From Methylococcaceae bacterium UBA662 (GTDB lineage Bacteria > Pseudomonadota > Gammaproteobacteria > Methylococcales > Methylomonadaceae): a stretch of 64,000 nucleotides of DNA. Location: NCBI GenBank assembly GCA_002299425.1, contig DBNW01000079.1, positions 5,751 to 69,750 of the forward strand. The letters are read 5' to 3'. The translations under genes and the position numbers were made by a program. Below the pieces are notes generated by a model. It ran no database searches, was not told the DNA's origin, and was given only the letters and a program-made list of their open reading frames with translations. Below, piece by piece: positions 55,551-64,000 of this stretch. Numbering within the stretch: the stretch's first letter is position 1; each line of letters opens with the position of its first letter.

Positions 55551-55576
55551 TCGACAATGCTTGTGATGGGGTGGTC

Positions 55577-56023
55577 ATGATGGGTTTGACTGTGGGGGGA
55601 TGGGGATGGTGGGTAGCAGGCCTTGTGTTTTTGATACTGGAAATGGTACTCCCCAGTTTTTTCTTTATGTGGCTGGCTACGGCCGCAGCTGTTACCGGCA
55701 TTTTAGTGTGGTTGTTGCCAGGTTTGAGTTTTTTATGGCAAGTCATTATTTTCTCCGTGTTGGCGGTAGCCACCTTGTTGCTTGGGCAAGCGTACTCGAA
55801 AAAATGGGTAACCGAAAAAACCGACCACCCCCAATTAAACAAACGCGGTGAGTGCTATGTTGGAAGGGTTTTTACCCTGTACCAAGCCATTGAAAATGGG
55901 CAAGGAAAAATTAAAGTCGATGACACCCTTTGGAAGGTGCATGGCGAAGATTGTGGCCAAGGCACTAAAGTGAGAGTGATTGCGGTGAGCGGTACTGTTT
56001 TGGATGTGGAGCCGATTGCGTAA
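55577..56023 (+). CDS. NfeD-family membrane protein
   Basis: The partner of the stomatin-like protein. Two or three N-terminal membrane helices (WWVAGLVFLILEMVL; AAAVTGILVWLLPG; WQVIIFSVLAVATLLLG) lead to a soluble OB-fold domain (~85-148, GRVFTLYQAIENGQGKIKVD). The short form lacks the ClpP-like protease domain. The start is uncertain among ATG 55577, ATG 55580 and a TTG at 55547 that overlaps the stomatin stop. Confidence 0.87.
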   Translation: MMGLTVGGWGWWVAGLVFLILEMVLPSFFFMWLATAAAVTGILVWLLPGLSFLWQVIIFSVLAVATLLLGQAYSKKWVTEKTDHPQLNKRGECYVGRVFTLYQAIENGQGKIKVDDTLWKVHGEDCGQGTKVRVIAVSGTVLDVEPIA

Positions 56024-56204
56024 TCTGCTGTCAGCAACGTAAGGGAAATAAAGAGCTTTACGCCTGATTCATACGGCTAAGCAGCCGGTTCGGCGGGTTT
56101 TTTGTTCATTTATCGTTTATAAACGGGCAGTACAATCGAGCAAGAAAGCAACGTAGTGGTTGGTTCGGGATAGAAAACGGGCGTTTCCAGGTTGGGCGCC
56201 GCGC

Positions 56205-56232
56205 TTAAAACGTAGGCGGCGACCGCTATAAA
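56205..56232 (+). promoter_or_regulatory. Possible promoter of the pyrophosphatase gene
   Basis: TTAAAA (56205-56210) and TATAAA (56227-56232) with a 16-base spacer lie 36 bases before the ppa start. The -35 match is weak, four of six bases. Confidence 0.35.
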
Positions 56233-56267
56233 TTGACAGTAATTTAACTTACATTGGCTGACCCTGA

Positions 56268-56960
56268 ATGAGCATACAATACAAAGCGCACCCGTGGCAT
56301 GGCATTAACCCTGGCGAAAAAGTACCCGACATAGTAACCGCCTTTATCGAAATCGTACCCACTGACACGGTCAAATACGAGATTGACAAGACCAGCGGCT
56401 ACTTGAAAATAGACAGGCCGCAAAAGTTCTCTAACACCGTGCCGACACTTTACGGGTTTATTCCCCAAACCTTCTGCGCGGAAAAAGTGGCGAGGTTTGC
56501 TGCTCTTAAATCCGGAAAAGCCGTAGCCAAAGGCGATGGCGACCCATTAGACATCTGTATTTTGAGCGAACGCAGCATTACCCACGGCAATATTATTGTC
56601 CAGGCTATCCCCATCGGCGGGTTCCGTTTGTTGGATAGGGGAGAGGCCGACGATAAAATCATTGCCGTGTTGAAGGGGGATGAGTTTTACCGGCAATGGA
56701 ACGATGTTTCTGATTGCCCGGTATCGTACATAAACCGGTTGAAGCATTACTTCCTAACCTACAAAACCTTGCCCGGCGAGGCGGGGAGCTGTGAGATCAC
56801 CAATGTTTACGGGCGGGAAGAAGCGCACGAAGTTATCAGGCATTCTTTGGAAGACTATAAGGCTCATTACGGTAGGGAGCGTTTTATTGCCAGCCGCTTT
56901 TTGCCCCTAAAAAGTCTTATGCGCAAACACAGAAGGTTCGGTCTGCGCGGCGAATCATAA
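56268..56960 (+). CDS. ppa: Family I inorganic pyrophosphatase
   Basis: Hydrolyses pyrophosphate to drive biosynthesis. The signature KGDGDPLDICILSE (~residues 92-106) holds three metal-binding aspartates; a further acidic stretch (GEADDKIIAVLKGD, ~125-140) completes the site. At 230 residues it is longer than the ~176-residue E. coli enzyme, with extra sequence at both ends, including the basic C-terminal tail SLMRKHRRFGLRG. It converges on the asparaginase gene with six bases between. Confidence 0.9.
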   Translation: MSIQYKAHPWHGINPGEKVPDIVTAFIEIVPTDTVKYEIDKTSGYLKIDRPQKFSNTVPTLYGFIPQTFCAEKVARFAALKSGKAVAKGDGDPLDICILSERSITHGNIIVQAIPIGGFRLLDRGEADDKIIAVLKGDEFYRQWNDVSDCPVSYINRLKHYFLTYKTLPGEAGSCEITNVYGREEAHEVIRHSLEDYKAHYGRERFIASRFLPLKSLMRKHRRFGLRGES

Positions 56961-56966
56961 GCCCGT

Positions 56967-57986
56967 TTAGGGGGCAACCTGCTCGTAAGCGAGGTCGGCG
57001 TCGAGAAAGTCGGAGCGCAGTGTAGGATCGGTAAAATTACCGTACGCTAGCAGTAGTTTCGCGTAAGCGGCTTCAAGTGACATATCACAAAGCATACGGG
57101 CACCTTGCTCAAGTAGGGTTTGGGTGCTTTCATAAATGGCCTGACTTTTGTGTACGGGTGCCAAATAAACCGTGATACCCTTTTTTCGGCAGCGGCTAAT
57201 AAACGTTGTCAGGGCATAACACCCGCCTTGGTCCTCGGCGACCGAGGCTGTACCCGAGTGGTACAGATCATGCAGCACGGCATTAACCCCCGTTAAATTA
57301 TAACCATCGTAATTCAGCCCAGGGTATGGCCGAACTATAAGAATGTGCTGGGTAAAATCCGCAGTGAGTCGGTACTGTTTTTGTTGTGGGCGGGTATTAC
57401 TCGAACGGGCGGTAAAGCCGTGACCGTCAAAGGTCAAATAACTGTTGTGTTGCACACTGAAAAAATTGTTGCTAAGCGGCAAAGACGAGCACAAGCGGGT
57501 GCCTAAGTGTACCTGCATGGGCTGATTTTGGTTTTGGTAGGGAACAAACACCCCGGTTTCCTGCCGTTGCCGGATAAATTCAAGGGCGCAAATAAAATTC
57601 GCCACGCCATTAGCCCTGCTGTCTGCGAGCGGGTAATCGCTGGACACCAGTAGGACCGGCTTGTGCAGCGAATGCCAAAACAGACCGAGAGCCGCCGCAG
57701 TAAAAGCCAGCGTGTCGGTGCCGTGGGTGATAATGATGCCGTCAAACCCTAACCAGTGTTCGGCTTCAACCGCAGCGATGATTTGCGCCCAGACCTGCGG
57801 CAAAAGGTTTTCGCTATGAAAATTAATAGGTTGAATGGTTTTAAAGGTAAAGTCTTGGCAATGGGGGTAGGTTGTTTCCAGCCGTCTCATTAAGGTGTGT
57901 CGAGCGGCTGTGTCGGTTTCTATGGTTGTACCGATCACGGACGAGCCAATGGTGCCTCCGGTCAGCACCAAGAGAATTTTTTTCAT
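56967..57986 (-). CDS. Asparaginase/glutaminase family protein
   Basis: Hydrolyses asparagine (or glutamine) to aspartate and ammonia. The N-terminal nucleophile threonine lies in LVLTGGTIGSS (~residue 10-12), and the second catalytic block IITHGTDTLAFTAAALG is near residue 85. No signal peptide is visible, so it should be cytosolic (type I-like). The 339-residue length is typical of the family. Substrate preference cannot be decided. Confidence 0.87.
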   Translation of the reverse strand: MKKILLVLTGGTIGSSVIGTTIETDTAARHTLMRRLETTYPHCQDFTFKTIQPINFHSENLLPQVWAQIIAAVEAEHWLGFDGIIITHGTDTLAFTAAALGLFWHSLHKPVLLVSSDYPLADSRANGVANFICALEFIRQRQETGVFVPYQNQNQPMQVHLGTRLCSSLPLSNNFFSVQHNSYLTFDGHGFTARSSNTRPQQKQYRLTADFTQHILIVRPYPGLNYDGYNLTGVNAVLHDLYHSGTASVAEDQGGCYALTTFISRCRKKGITVYLAPVHKSQAIYESTQTLLEQGARMLCDMSLEAAYAKLLLAYGNFTDPTLRSDFLDADLAYEQVAP

Positions 57987-58047
57987 GGTAGTTTGGCTAA
58001 ACGAGTAGTTGGACTGGAAAAGCGATTAAACGAGGTTCGTTAAATTT

Positions 58048-58563
58048 ATGAAAGTATCCCTCATTGTGGCGATGGCAAGCAACCGGGTTATCGGTGCCAA
58101 CAACAAAATGCCCTGGCACCTTCCGGCCGACTTAAAGCGGTTCCGGCAAATCACCTGGGCTTCCCCCATCCTGATGGGGCGCCACACGCACGAAGCGATC
58201 GGCAGGCCGTTGCCGGGCAGAACCAATATCGTCGTCACCCGCAATGTCAATTACCAGGCCCCAGGTTGTCTGGTTTGCCATAACCTTGATGCGGCGCAGG
58301 CACTGGCCTGCCAAACGGCCAATCAGCTTTTTGTTATCGGCGGCTCGGCATTGTACGAGGCTTTTCTACCGCTGGCCGATACTTTGTATCTGACAGAAAT
58401 AAAAATAGCCTTCGCCGGCGACACATTTTTTCCACCTTGGTCAAGTGAGGGCTGGCACGAACACACACGCGAAGACGTTTATGACGATGCGGACGCAGGT
58501 TTTGATTATAGTTTTCTGCAATACACCAAGAAAGCATCGCAAGCACTGACAAACCGCTGTTAA
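58048..58563 (+). CDS. folA: Dihydrofolate reductase
   Basis: Reduces dihydrofolate with NADPH. The N-terminal IVAMASNRVIGANNKMPWHL contains the Met20-type loop, followed by the catalytic aspartate of LPADLKRF (residue ~27), MGRHTHEAIGRPLPGR (~50) and the GGSALYE motif (~97). The 171-residue length is normal. It is divergent from the asparaginase gene. thyA, a frequent partner, is not in the window. Confidence 0.96.
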   Translation: MKVSLIVAMASNRVIGANNKMPWHLPADLKRFRQITWASPILMGRHTHEAIGRPLPGRTNIVVTRNVNYQAPGCLVCHNLDAAQALACQTANQLFVIGGSALYEAFLPLADTLYLTEIKIAFAGDTFFPPWSSEGWHEHTREDVYDDADAGFDYSFLQYTKKASQALTNRC

Positions 58564-58575
58564 AGCGGCTAAAAT
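58546..58575 (+). promoter_or_regulatory. Probable strong sigma-70 promoter of the DAHP synthase gene
   Basis: CTGACA (58546-58551, five of six consensus bases) and TAAAAT (58570-58575, five of six) are separated by 18 bases and overlap the 3' end of folA. The start codon is 43 bases downstream. An inverted repeat CCGCT-GTTAA-AGCGG fills the spacer. Confidence 0.55.
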
Positions 58576-58617
58576 GGCGGCGTTTTTTTGTCACAAAGCC
58601 ACAGGCTGGTAGCCACT

Positions 58618-59706
58618 ATGCAAACAACATTAAATACCGATGACTTGAGGATCTGCGAAACCAAGGAAGTGATTGCGCCCATTCAAGTTCATGAAGAGTT
58701 GCCGATTACTGAGTCCGCAGCCGAAACCACGCTTAAAGCCCGTGCCGCCGTTCATGAAATTTTAACAGGGACCGACGATCGTCTGCTGGTGGTGGTCGGT
58801 CCTTGCTCCATCCACGACCCGGTTGCCGCTAAAGAGTATGCCCAGCACCTAGCCGGTATCCAGGGTGAAGTCGCTAATGATTTACTGATCATTATGCGGG
58901 TCTATTTTGAAAAACCACGCACCACGGTTGGCTGGAAAGGACTGATTAACGACCCTGATTTGGATGCCAGTTTCAACATCAACAAAGGACTTCGGATAGC
59001 CAGAGAATTGTTGTTGGATGTCAACACTCTAGGGGTTCCAGCGGCGACTGAATACTTGGATTTGATCACCCCGCAGTACATTTCTGACCTCATTGCTTGG
59101 GGAGCGATTGGGGCTAGGACCACTGAAAGCCAAGGCCATCGAGAGTTGGCTTCCGGGGTTTCTTGCCCCATTGGCTTTAAAAATTCGACTGACGGCACCA
59201 TCAAAATTGCCATCGACGCCATTGGTGCTGCCATGAGTCCGCACCATTTTTTGTCGTTGACCAAAGCCGGCCACTCAGCAATTTTTTCAACCACCGGCAA
59301 TGAAGATGTACACATTATCCTTAGGGGCGGCAACGACCGCCCCAATTACGATGCCGTTAGCGTGGAGCAAGTCGCCGAGGGACTGAAAAAAGCCGATTTA
59401 AGACCGAACATCATGATTGATTTCAGCCATGCCAACAGCTTGAAACAATGCCAGCGGCAGTTGATAGTCGGTGACGATGTTGCCGGGCAGATTGCCAATG
59501 GCGACCACCGCATCATGGGCGCGATGATCGAAAGCCACCTGAAAGCCGGCAGCCAGAAAGTGCTGGAAGGCCAGCCTTTGGTCTACGGGCAAAGCATCAC
59601 CGATGCTTGTTTGTCCTGGGAAGACACCGTACCCTTGCTGAGGCATTTGGCGAAAGCCGTGCAAAAGCGCCGAACCGTCGACAGGAACAGGAGTTTGTAC
59701 ACATGA
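58618..59706 (+). CDS. aroG: 3-deoxy-7-phosphoheptulonate synthase (class I, AroG-like)
   Basis: First step of aromatic amino acid synthesis from PEP and erythrose 4-phosphate. The PEP-binding stretches [17 protein letters not shown] (~residue 62), [18 protein letters not shown] (~97), [16 protein letters not shown] (~165) and the metal-site IDFSHANS (~267) are intact. ATG 58618 gives 362 residues and an N-terminus like E. coli AroG (DDLRI); a TTG at 58588 is less likely. Which amino acid inhibits it cannot be read. The stop overlaps the thiSG start. Confidence 0.95.
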   Translation: MQTTLNTDDLRICETKEVIAPIQVHEELPITESAAETTLKARAAVHEILTGTDDRLLVVVGPCSIHDPVAAKEYAQHLAGIQGEVANDLLIIMRVYFEKPRTTVGWKGLINDPDLDASFNINKGLRIARELLLDVNTLGVPAATEYLDLITPQYISDLIAWGAIGARTTESQGHRELASGVSCPIGFKNSTDGTIKIAIDAIGAAMSPHHFLSLTKAGHSAIFSTTGNEDVHIILRGGNDRPNYDAVSVEQVAEGLKKADLRPNIMIDFSHANSLKQCQRQLIVGDDVAGQIANGDHRIMGAMIESHLKAGSQKVLEGQPLVYGQSITDACLSWEDTVPLLRHLAKAVQKRRTVDRNRSLYT

Positions 59707-60692
59707 TGATTTTTGTTAATGGAGAACAGCGTGAGTTGCTCGACAGTGCTACGGTAGCCGATTTAGTGGCTGAATTGGGTTTAAATGGAAAAAAAATAGC
59801 CGTCGAATTAAACAGGGAAATTGTGCCTTACAGCCTTTATGACAAGCAGCCATTAGCCGTGCAAGACCGCGTGGAAATAGTCCATGCCATTGGCGGCGGC
59901 CAGCCTGAGACCTGCGGCGACGGGTTGGTTATCGCCGGGGTGGCGTACCGTTCGCGCTTGTTGGTGGGTACTGGCAAATACCAAAATTTGGAAGAAACGC
60001 GCCGGGCGATTGAGGCCAGCGGCGCGGAAATTGTCACAGTCGCCATCCGTCGCACCAACATTGGCCAAAATCCGGGTGAGCCGAACTTATTGGATGTCAT
60101 TGCACCCGATCAATACACCATCCTGCCAAATACGGCCGGTTGTTTCACGGCAGACGAAGCCGTGCGTACCTGCCGTTTGGCCAGGGAGTTACTGGGTGGC
60201 CGCAAGCTGGTTAAATTGGAAGTGTTGGCCGATCAAGCCACCTTATTCCCGGATGTCGCCGAGACGTTCGTGGCGGCTGCCACGCTGGTTAAGGAAGGCT
60301 TTGACGTCATGGTTTACACCAACGACGACCCGATTGCCGCCAAACGCTTGGAAGACATTGGCTGCGTCGCGGTCATGCCGTTGGCGGCACCCATCGGTTC
60401 TGGTTTGGGTATTCGCAACCCCTACAACATTTTGACCATCGTAGAAAATGCCGGTGTTCCCATTTTGGTGGATGCCGGCGTGGGTACAGCATCCGATGCT
60501 GCCATCGCCATGGAACTGGGCTGCGATGGGGTGCTGATGAATACAGCCATTGCCGCCGCGAAAAATCCTGTGTTAATGGCATCGGCCATGAAAAAAGCCA
60601 TTGAGGCGGGACGGGAAGCGTACCTAGCTGGGCGTATGCCAAAAAAACGCTTCGCCTCGGCTTCTTCACCGATTGACGGTTTGTTTTTTTAA
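59703..60692 (+). CDS. Fused sulfur carrier ThiS and thiazole synthase ThiG
   Basis: One frame encodes both proteins of thiazole formation for thiamine. Residues 1-~66 are Thi[20 protein letters not shown], ending in VHAIGGG with the Gly-Gly that would normally be the C-terminal thiocarboxylate. Residues ~75-329 are Thi[34 protein letters not shown] with the Schiff-base region, and [18 protein letters not shown]. The linker QPETCGDG is only ~8 residues. ATG 59703 overlaps the aroG stop (ATGA), with AGGAG nine bases before. Fused forms are known in several bacteria. Confidence 0.94.
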   Translation: MMIFVNGEQRELLDSATVADLVAELGLNGKKIAVELNREIVPYSLYDKQPLAVQDRVEIVHAIGGGQPETCGDGLVIAGVAYRSRLLVGTGKYQNLEETRRAIEASGAEIVTVAIRRTNIGQNPGEPNLLDVIAPDQYTILPNTAGCFTADEAVRTCRLARELLGGRKLVKLEVLADQATLFPDVAETFVAAATLVKEGFDVMVYTNDDPIAAKRLEDIGCVAVMPLAAPIGSGLGIRNPYNILTIVENAGVPILVDAGVGTASDAAIAMELGCDGVLMNTAIAAAKNPVLMASAMKKAIEAGREAYLAGRMPKKRFASASSPIDGLFF

Positions 60693-60718
60693 CCGCAGGA
60701 CGGCTCTCCTGGTTGTAA

Positions 60719-60744
60719 AAAAAAGGGGGTGCCGCCCCTTTTTT
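60719..60744 (+). terminator. Intrinsic terminator after thiSG
   Basis: A ten-base stem (AAAAAAGGGG, 60719-60728, paired with CCCCTTTTTT, 60735-60744) with loop GTGCCG. The T-run forms part of the stem and also serves as the terminator tail. It is symmetric and could stop transcription in both directions. It ends only 14 bases before trmB. Confidence 0.75.
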
Positions 60745-60758
60745 GTTTGAGTTTGCTG

Positions 60759-61457
60759 ATGTCATTACTACCCGAAACTGCACCCCTGCGTAAAATCCGC
60801 AGCTTTGTCCGCCGCCAAGGCCGCTTGACTGCCGGGCAACACTGGGCCTTGACCACCCTTTGCCAAGCGTATTGCCTAGACCCTAACCAAGACTGCGATT
60901 TTTCTCTAACCTTTGGCCGAGCTGCCCCGCTGATTGTCGAGGTGGGTTTTGGTAACGGTGACAGCATGGTGGAAATGGCCAAACAGCATCCCGAACACAA
61001 TTTTCTGGGCATTGAAGTGCATCGGCCGGGGGTAGGGCATCTTATGCTACAGCTTGAGCGTGATGGCATCACCAACGTCAGAATTTTTTGCCACGATGCG
61101 CTGGATATTTTTCAGCACCGCATTGCAGATGCCAGTCTAGCCGGCGTGCATTTGTTTTTTCCGGACCCATGGCCGAAAACAAAGCACTACAAAAGGCGGC
61201 TGGTAAAGCCAGCATTTTGTCAGTTGTTAGCGAAAAAATTACAGCCAGGGGGGTACTTCCATGCCGCTACCGATTGGCAAAATTATGCCGAAGACATGCT
61301 TAGGGTTTTGTCTTCAGAAGAAAATTTAACCAATGCCAGCACGAGCGGGGCGTACTGCCCACGCCCCCCTTCGCGTCCATTGACCAAATTTGAACAGCGC
61401 GGGCTAAGGCTAGGGCATGGCGTGTGGGACTTGGTGTTTAAGCGGATTGGCGGCTAG
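60759..61457 (+). CDS. trmB: tRNA (guanine-N7-)-methyltransferase
   Basis: Makes m7G46 in tRNA. SAM-binding VEVGFGNGDSMVEMA is near residue 63, and the signature FFPDPWPKTKHYKRRL near residue 140 contains the substrate-binding residues. The C-terminal TKFEQRG motif is present (~212). ATG 60759 gives 232 residues, normal for the family. A frame open to 60729 runs back into the terminator hairpin and is rejected. The ribosome site is weak (GAG). Confidence 0.95.
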   Translation: MSLLPETAPLRKIRSFVRRQGRLTAGQHWALTTLCQAYCLDPNQDCDFSLTFGRAAPLIVEVGFGNGDSMVEMAKQHPEHNFLGIEVHRPGVGHLMLQLERDGITNVRIFCHDALDIFQHRIADASLAGVHLFFPDPWPKTKHYKRRLVKPAFCQLLAKKLQPGGYFHAATDWQNYAEDMLRVLSSEENLTNASTSGAYCPRPPSRPLTKFEQRGLRLGHGVWDLVFKRIGG

Positions 61458-61462
61458 GCTTT

Positions 61463-62515
61463 TTAGTGCTCGCAATAGACTACCGAGGGTTTGCCATCGC
61501 TTGAGGCAATGATGGCACCGACCACGCACGCCTGCTCACCTAGGCCAGTGAGCACTGCCAAAGTTTCCTGCACGTCTGCTTCGGCAACGCACACGATCAT
61601 GCCGATGCCACAGTTGAATGTGGTCAACATATCGCTGTCGGCTACGTTGCCGTGTTGTTGCAGCCATTGAAAAATTTCCGGGAATTGCCAGGTGCTTAGG
61701 TTGATGGCCGCATCCGTACCCGCTGGCAGCACTCTAGGGATGTTTTCAGTCAAACCGCCGCCGGTGATGTGGGCGAGTGCATGCACCGGGACTTGCTCTA
61801 ACAACGCCAACAGGGGCTTGACATAAATACGCGTGGGTTGCAACAGCCATTCGCCCAGCGTTTTACCCGCAAACCGGTCACTGAGCTGAGCCTTGCAATG
61901 CGTGATGATTTTTCGCACCAATGAATAGCCATTGGCATGGGGACCGGATGAGGCTAAGCCAATTAGGATATCCCCAACCCTGACTTTACTGCCGTCAAGT
62001 AGACGGTCTTTTTCGACGATACCTACGCAAAACCCCGCTAGGTCGTATTCGCCTTCGGCATACATGCCCGGCATTTCTGCGGTTTCCCCCCCCACCAGGG
62101 CGGCACCTGCCAATTCACAGCCTCTGCCGATGCCAGCAATGACTTTTGTGGCCGTATCGACATTGAGTTTTCCGGTGGCAAAGTAATCTAAAAAGAACAA
62201 AGGTTCTGCCCCCTGCACAATGATGTCGTTCACGCACATGGCCACCAAGTCTATGCCGACGGTGTCGTGGATACCGGACTCAAAAGCCAGTTTCAACTTG
62301 GTGCCGACCCCGTCGGTACCTGAAACCAATACGGGGTTTTTGTACTGGCTCAAGGGTAATTCGTACATTGATCCAAAGCCACCTAAGCCCGCTAAAACCC
62401 CAGGGCGTTTGGTTCTAGCGGCAATAGGCTTAATGCGGTTGACCAACTCGTTGCCGGCGGCTATGTCAACACCGGCATTTTTGTAGTTAAGACTGTCGTG
62501 CTGATGGGAATTCAA
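61463..62515 (-). CDS. purM: Phosphoribosylformylglycinamidine cyclo-ligase (AIR synthetase)
   Basis: Fifth step of purine synthesis. Family motifs are intact: [17 protein letters not shown] at the N-terminus, [18 protein letters not shown] (~residue 62), [20 protein letters not shown] (~90), [12 protein letters not shown] (~140) and [16 protein letters not shown] (~248). The 350-residue length is normal. It converges on trmB with five bases between. purN, the usual partner, would lie downstream and is not present in the window. Confidence 0.97.
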   Translation of the reverse strand: MNSHQHDSLNYKNAGVDIAAGNELVNRIKPIAARTKRPGVLAGLGGFGSMYELPLSQYKNPVLVSGTDGVGTKLKLAFESGIHDTVGIDLVAMCVNDIIVQGAEPLFFLDYFATGKLNVDTATKVIAGIGRGCELAGAALVGGETAEMPGMYAEGEYDLAGFCVGIVEKDRLLDGSKVRVGDILIGLASSGPHANGYSLVRKIITHCKAQLSDRFAGKTLGEWLLQPTRIYVKPLLALLEQVPVHALAHITGGGLTENIPRVLPAGTDAAINLSTWQFPEIFQWLQQHGNVADSDMLTTFNCGIGMIVCVAEADVQETLAVLTGLGEQACVVGAIIASSDGKPSVVYCEH

Positions 62516-62690
62516 TGTCTTTATTCCTGATGCCTAAATGCGGCGCATTGTACAGGACATCGGTTTATGTGTGCGATGCCTACGTCGTTATACCCCGATA
62601 TCCCCGTTGGGAATGGGTTGAATTCGCCAGAAAAACTTATTAAAGTGGCCGCGTAAAATAAAAACTACAACCCCACATTGAGGAGCAGCC

Positions 62691-63110
62691 ATGAAAAAAC
62701 CTTCACTGTCCGCATTGATTTTGCTAACGCCGTTACTGGCCACAGGTTCCCTTGTTTTTGCATACGATCCGGCGGACGACAAGCCGGTTTGCAAAAAACC
62801 ACGTTTCACCGATTTTAGCCTGCCTGAATACAACGCCGCCACCCACAACCAGCAAGTGACCCCTGAAGCCGCCTTTTTTTTTAAAGTGCCTGCCGACGTT
62901 GACCCTGCCAGCATTACGCTGATAGCAAAAAAAAAGCCCTTGCCATTCACTGTTGAAAAAACCAGCACTTTTTACAAAGTGACATCTAAACTCCCGGCGG
63001 AAGTCTCCGGGCATTTTGTCAGGTTGGATGTGCACGCCAATTCCACTTTAGGTTGTGACGGCGAGGATGGCTGGTTAATAAAAGTTTCCAAGCACGCCAA
63101 CCAAGAATAA
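62691..63110 (+). CDS. Secreted protein of unknown function
   Basis: A 139-residue protein with a clear signal peptide (residues 1-~24, SLVFA/YDPAD) and a strong GAGGAG ribosome site. The mature part has two cysteines (C34, C124 approximately), which may form a disulfide, and a predicted all-beta fold with alternating hydrophobic and basic residues (TLIAKKKPLPFTVEKTST, then HFVRLDVHANS). I do not recognise the family. It stands alone between purM (divergent) and a convergent nucleotidyltransferase-like gene. Confidence 0.75.
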   Translation: MKKPSLSALILLTPLLATGSLVFAYDPADDKPVCKKPRFTDFSLPEYNAATHNQQVTPEAAFFFKVPADVDPASITLIAKKKPLPFTVEKTSTFYKVTSKLPAEVSGHFVRLDVHANSTLGCDGEDGWLIKVSKHANQE

Positions 63111-63222
63111 AAAAACTGCGGCCAGCGGAAGCAAACCGGTGCATAGCCGTGGTGGCGCGGGAGTGCTTGAGGCAGCACCGTTTAATTAGCAGACCGTTAC
63201 AGCAAAAATGACGACCAAAATA

Positions 63223-64000
63223 TCAGTCGGGGTGAGCGTGAACGACTTTGATGTATTCACCCGGAGCTTCCCGGCTAGAGCCGACCACCACCCGCAAGCC
63301 TTTAGGCGATTCTTCTAGTGTGCCGGACACTGCTATCAGCTCGCCAGAAAAGGCTTGGCCGGTGTAAGTGGCGGTAAAACTAACGACGGATTTTATCTGT
63401 TGATGGTCAACAAGCCATTCAGCGGGGTAGGCAAAGGCATTGCCGTCGTCAACAACCCGGCACTGTAAGGTGATGGGGCCTTTTTTTTTATAGTTTCCAG
63501 TTTCTTGCTGCGGTGTTGGTTCGACTAAGCTGAGGTCAAATTTGCGTCCATTGACCAGTGCTTTGTTGTGCTTGCGCTGTTCATGCCAGAGGTACTCGTC
63601 AAAGCTTAAAGCGCAGGACCTACGGTGGTAAGACTCTTGCCAATCTTGGGTACGCAATGGGTGCAAGTGGGTTGAATGTATCAGCTCACGGACGAGGGTG
63701 CGGCAGCGATGGAAAACCGCCCGGTTAAAACACACCAAATCGATATCCGATGCTGCATTTTGCAGGCCGACCAGCGTGGAACCGGTAATGCCCAGTTGAC
63801 CAAGGTTCAGGCCATTCTTGCGTAACAGGCCGCCTAACTGTACCAGGTCTGCCTCAACCGGATGGTTGGGCTGGGTCGATAGAATGGTCTGTAGCCGTTG
63901 CTTAGGTTGGTGGTGTGCAGAAATTCTTTGCACGGGCACGGCATGTACAGGGGCATCTAGCCGTTCGGAGTAATAAAAATAATCCGCGTGGGAGGCGGCC
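63223..64000 (-). CDS. Nucleotidyltransferase-fold protein, 5' end outside the window
   Basis: The frame is open to the window edge (63940-64000 reads as SHADYFYYSERLDAPVHA), so the N-terminus is missing. The visible part has a nucleotidyltransferase signature, GITGSTLVGLQNAASDIDLV, with the GS pair and the two metal-binding aspartates at the proper spacing (~residues 70-90 of the visible part). A helical domain follows, then a C-terminal beta-rich region (VSGTLEESPKGLRVVVGSS) unlike the common partners. I cannot name the family or its substrate. A GTG at 63939 could be an internal start. Confidence 0.7.
   Translation of the reverse strand, partial: AASHADYFYYSERLDAPVHAVPVQRISAHHQPKQRLQTILSTQPNHPVEADLVQLGGLLRKNGLNLGQLGITGSTLVGLQNAASDIDLVCFNRAVFHRCRTLVRELIHSTHLHPLRTQDWQESYHRRSCALSFDEYLWHEQRKHNKALVNGRKFDLSLVEPTPQQETGNYKKKGPITLQCRVVDDGNAFAYPAEWLVDHQQIKSVVSFTATYTGQAFSGELIAVSGTLEESPKGLRVVVGSSREAPGEYIKVVHAHPD

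Noticed and set aside
56081..56103. Possible terminator after nfeD (GCCG-GTT-CGGC then GGG and six T)
   Set aside because: The stem is only four base pairs and three G residues separate it from the T-run, too weak to report as a feature.
1..64000. CRISPR arrays, tRNA and rRNA genes, prophage
   Set aside because: I read the intergenic regions and saw no regularly spaced direct repeats, no cloverleaf-like sequence and no phage structural genes.

Overview
The window is a chromosomal segment of a gammaproteobacterium, most likely from the Methylococcales (methanotroph) line. The support is indirect: gammaproteobacterial gene orders (efp/epmA/epmB, def-fmt-rsmB divergent from lysM-dprA-smg-topA, lipB-lipA, bamA-skp-fabZ-lpxA-rnhB), a PrsK-type PEP-CTERM/EpsH histidine kinase, cytochrome c4, a ThiS-ThiG fusion and an HvfABC (bufferin-type) copper-peptide locus. 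No methane oxidation gene is present, so the order-level assignment is an inference. The window is densely coding and almost entirely housekeeping. I see no rRNA, tRNA, CRISPR array, prophage or complete insertion sequence.

Layout. 1-5.4 kb: the end of ispB, then a three-gene type I secretion system (ABC ATPase, HlyD adaptor, TolC channel). 5.4-12 kb, minus strand: a YcxB-like protein, NDH-2, rnhB, lpxA, fabZ, skp, bamA; lpxD and lpxB are missing from their usual slots. 12.1-14.7 kb: a complete EF-P beta-lysylation module (epmA, efp, epmB). 15-24 kb: a NahK-like kinase, an OmpA-like protein, PrsK, an O-methyltransferase, a CHASE2 adenylate cyclase and a TerD protein. 23.4-32.4 kb, minus strand: ogt with a broken small gene behind it, selO, tamB, tamA, a cold-shock protein. 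32.7-40.7 kb, minus strand: recD, recB (no recC), rsmB, fmt, def. 40.8-46 kb, plus strand: LysM protein, dprA, smg, topA.

46-49.7 kb is the most interesting stretch. It holds a cytochrome c4 gene, the decayed remnant of an insertion sequence, and then an hvfA-hvfB-hvfC operon followed by a small LTXXQ/CpxP-like periplasmic protein. HvfA is a secreted Cys/Met-rich peptide with five EG-x-C motifs in several variant forms. HvfB is a DUF692 multinuclear iron oxidase and HvfC its DUF2063 partner. Together they should make a post-translationally modified copper-binding peptide. The promoter carries a perfect 15-bp palindrome over its -10 box, and a G9 hairpin followed by a T-run separates the precursor gene from its modifying enzymes.

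49.8-64 kb: argC, a phosphomannomutase/phosphoglucomutase, lipB-lipA, a small membrane protein, a stomatin/NfeD pair, ppa, asparaginase, folA, a DAHP synthase overlapping a fused thiS-thiG, trmB, purM, a secreted protein of unknown function, and a nucleotidyltransferase-fold gene cut by the window edge.
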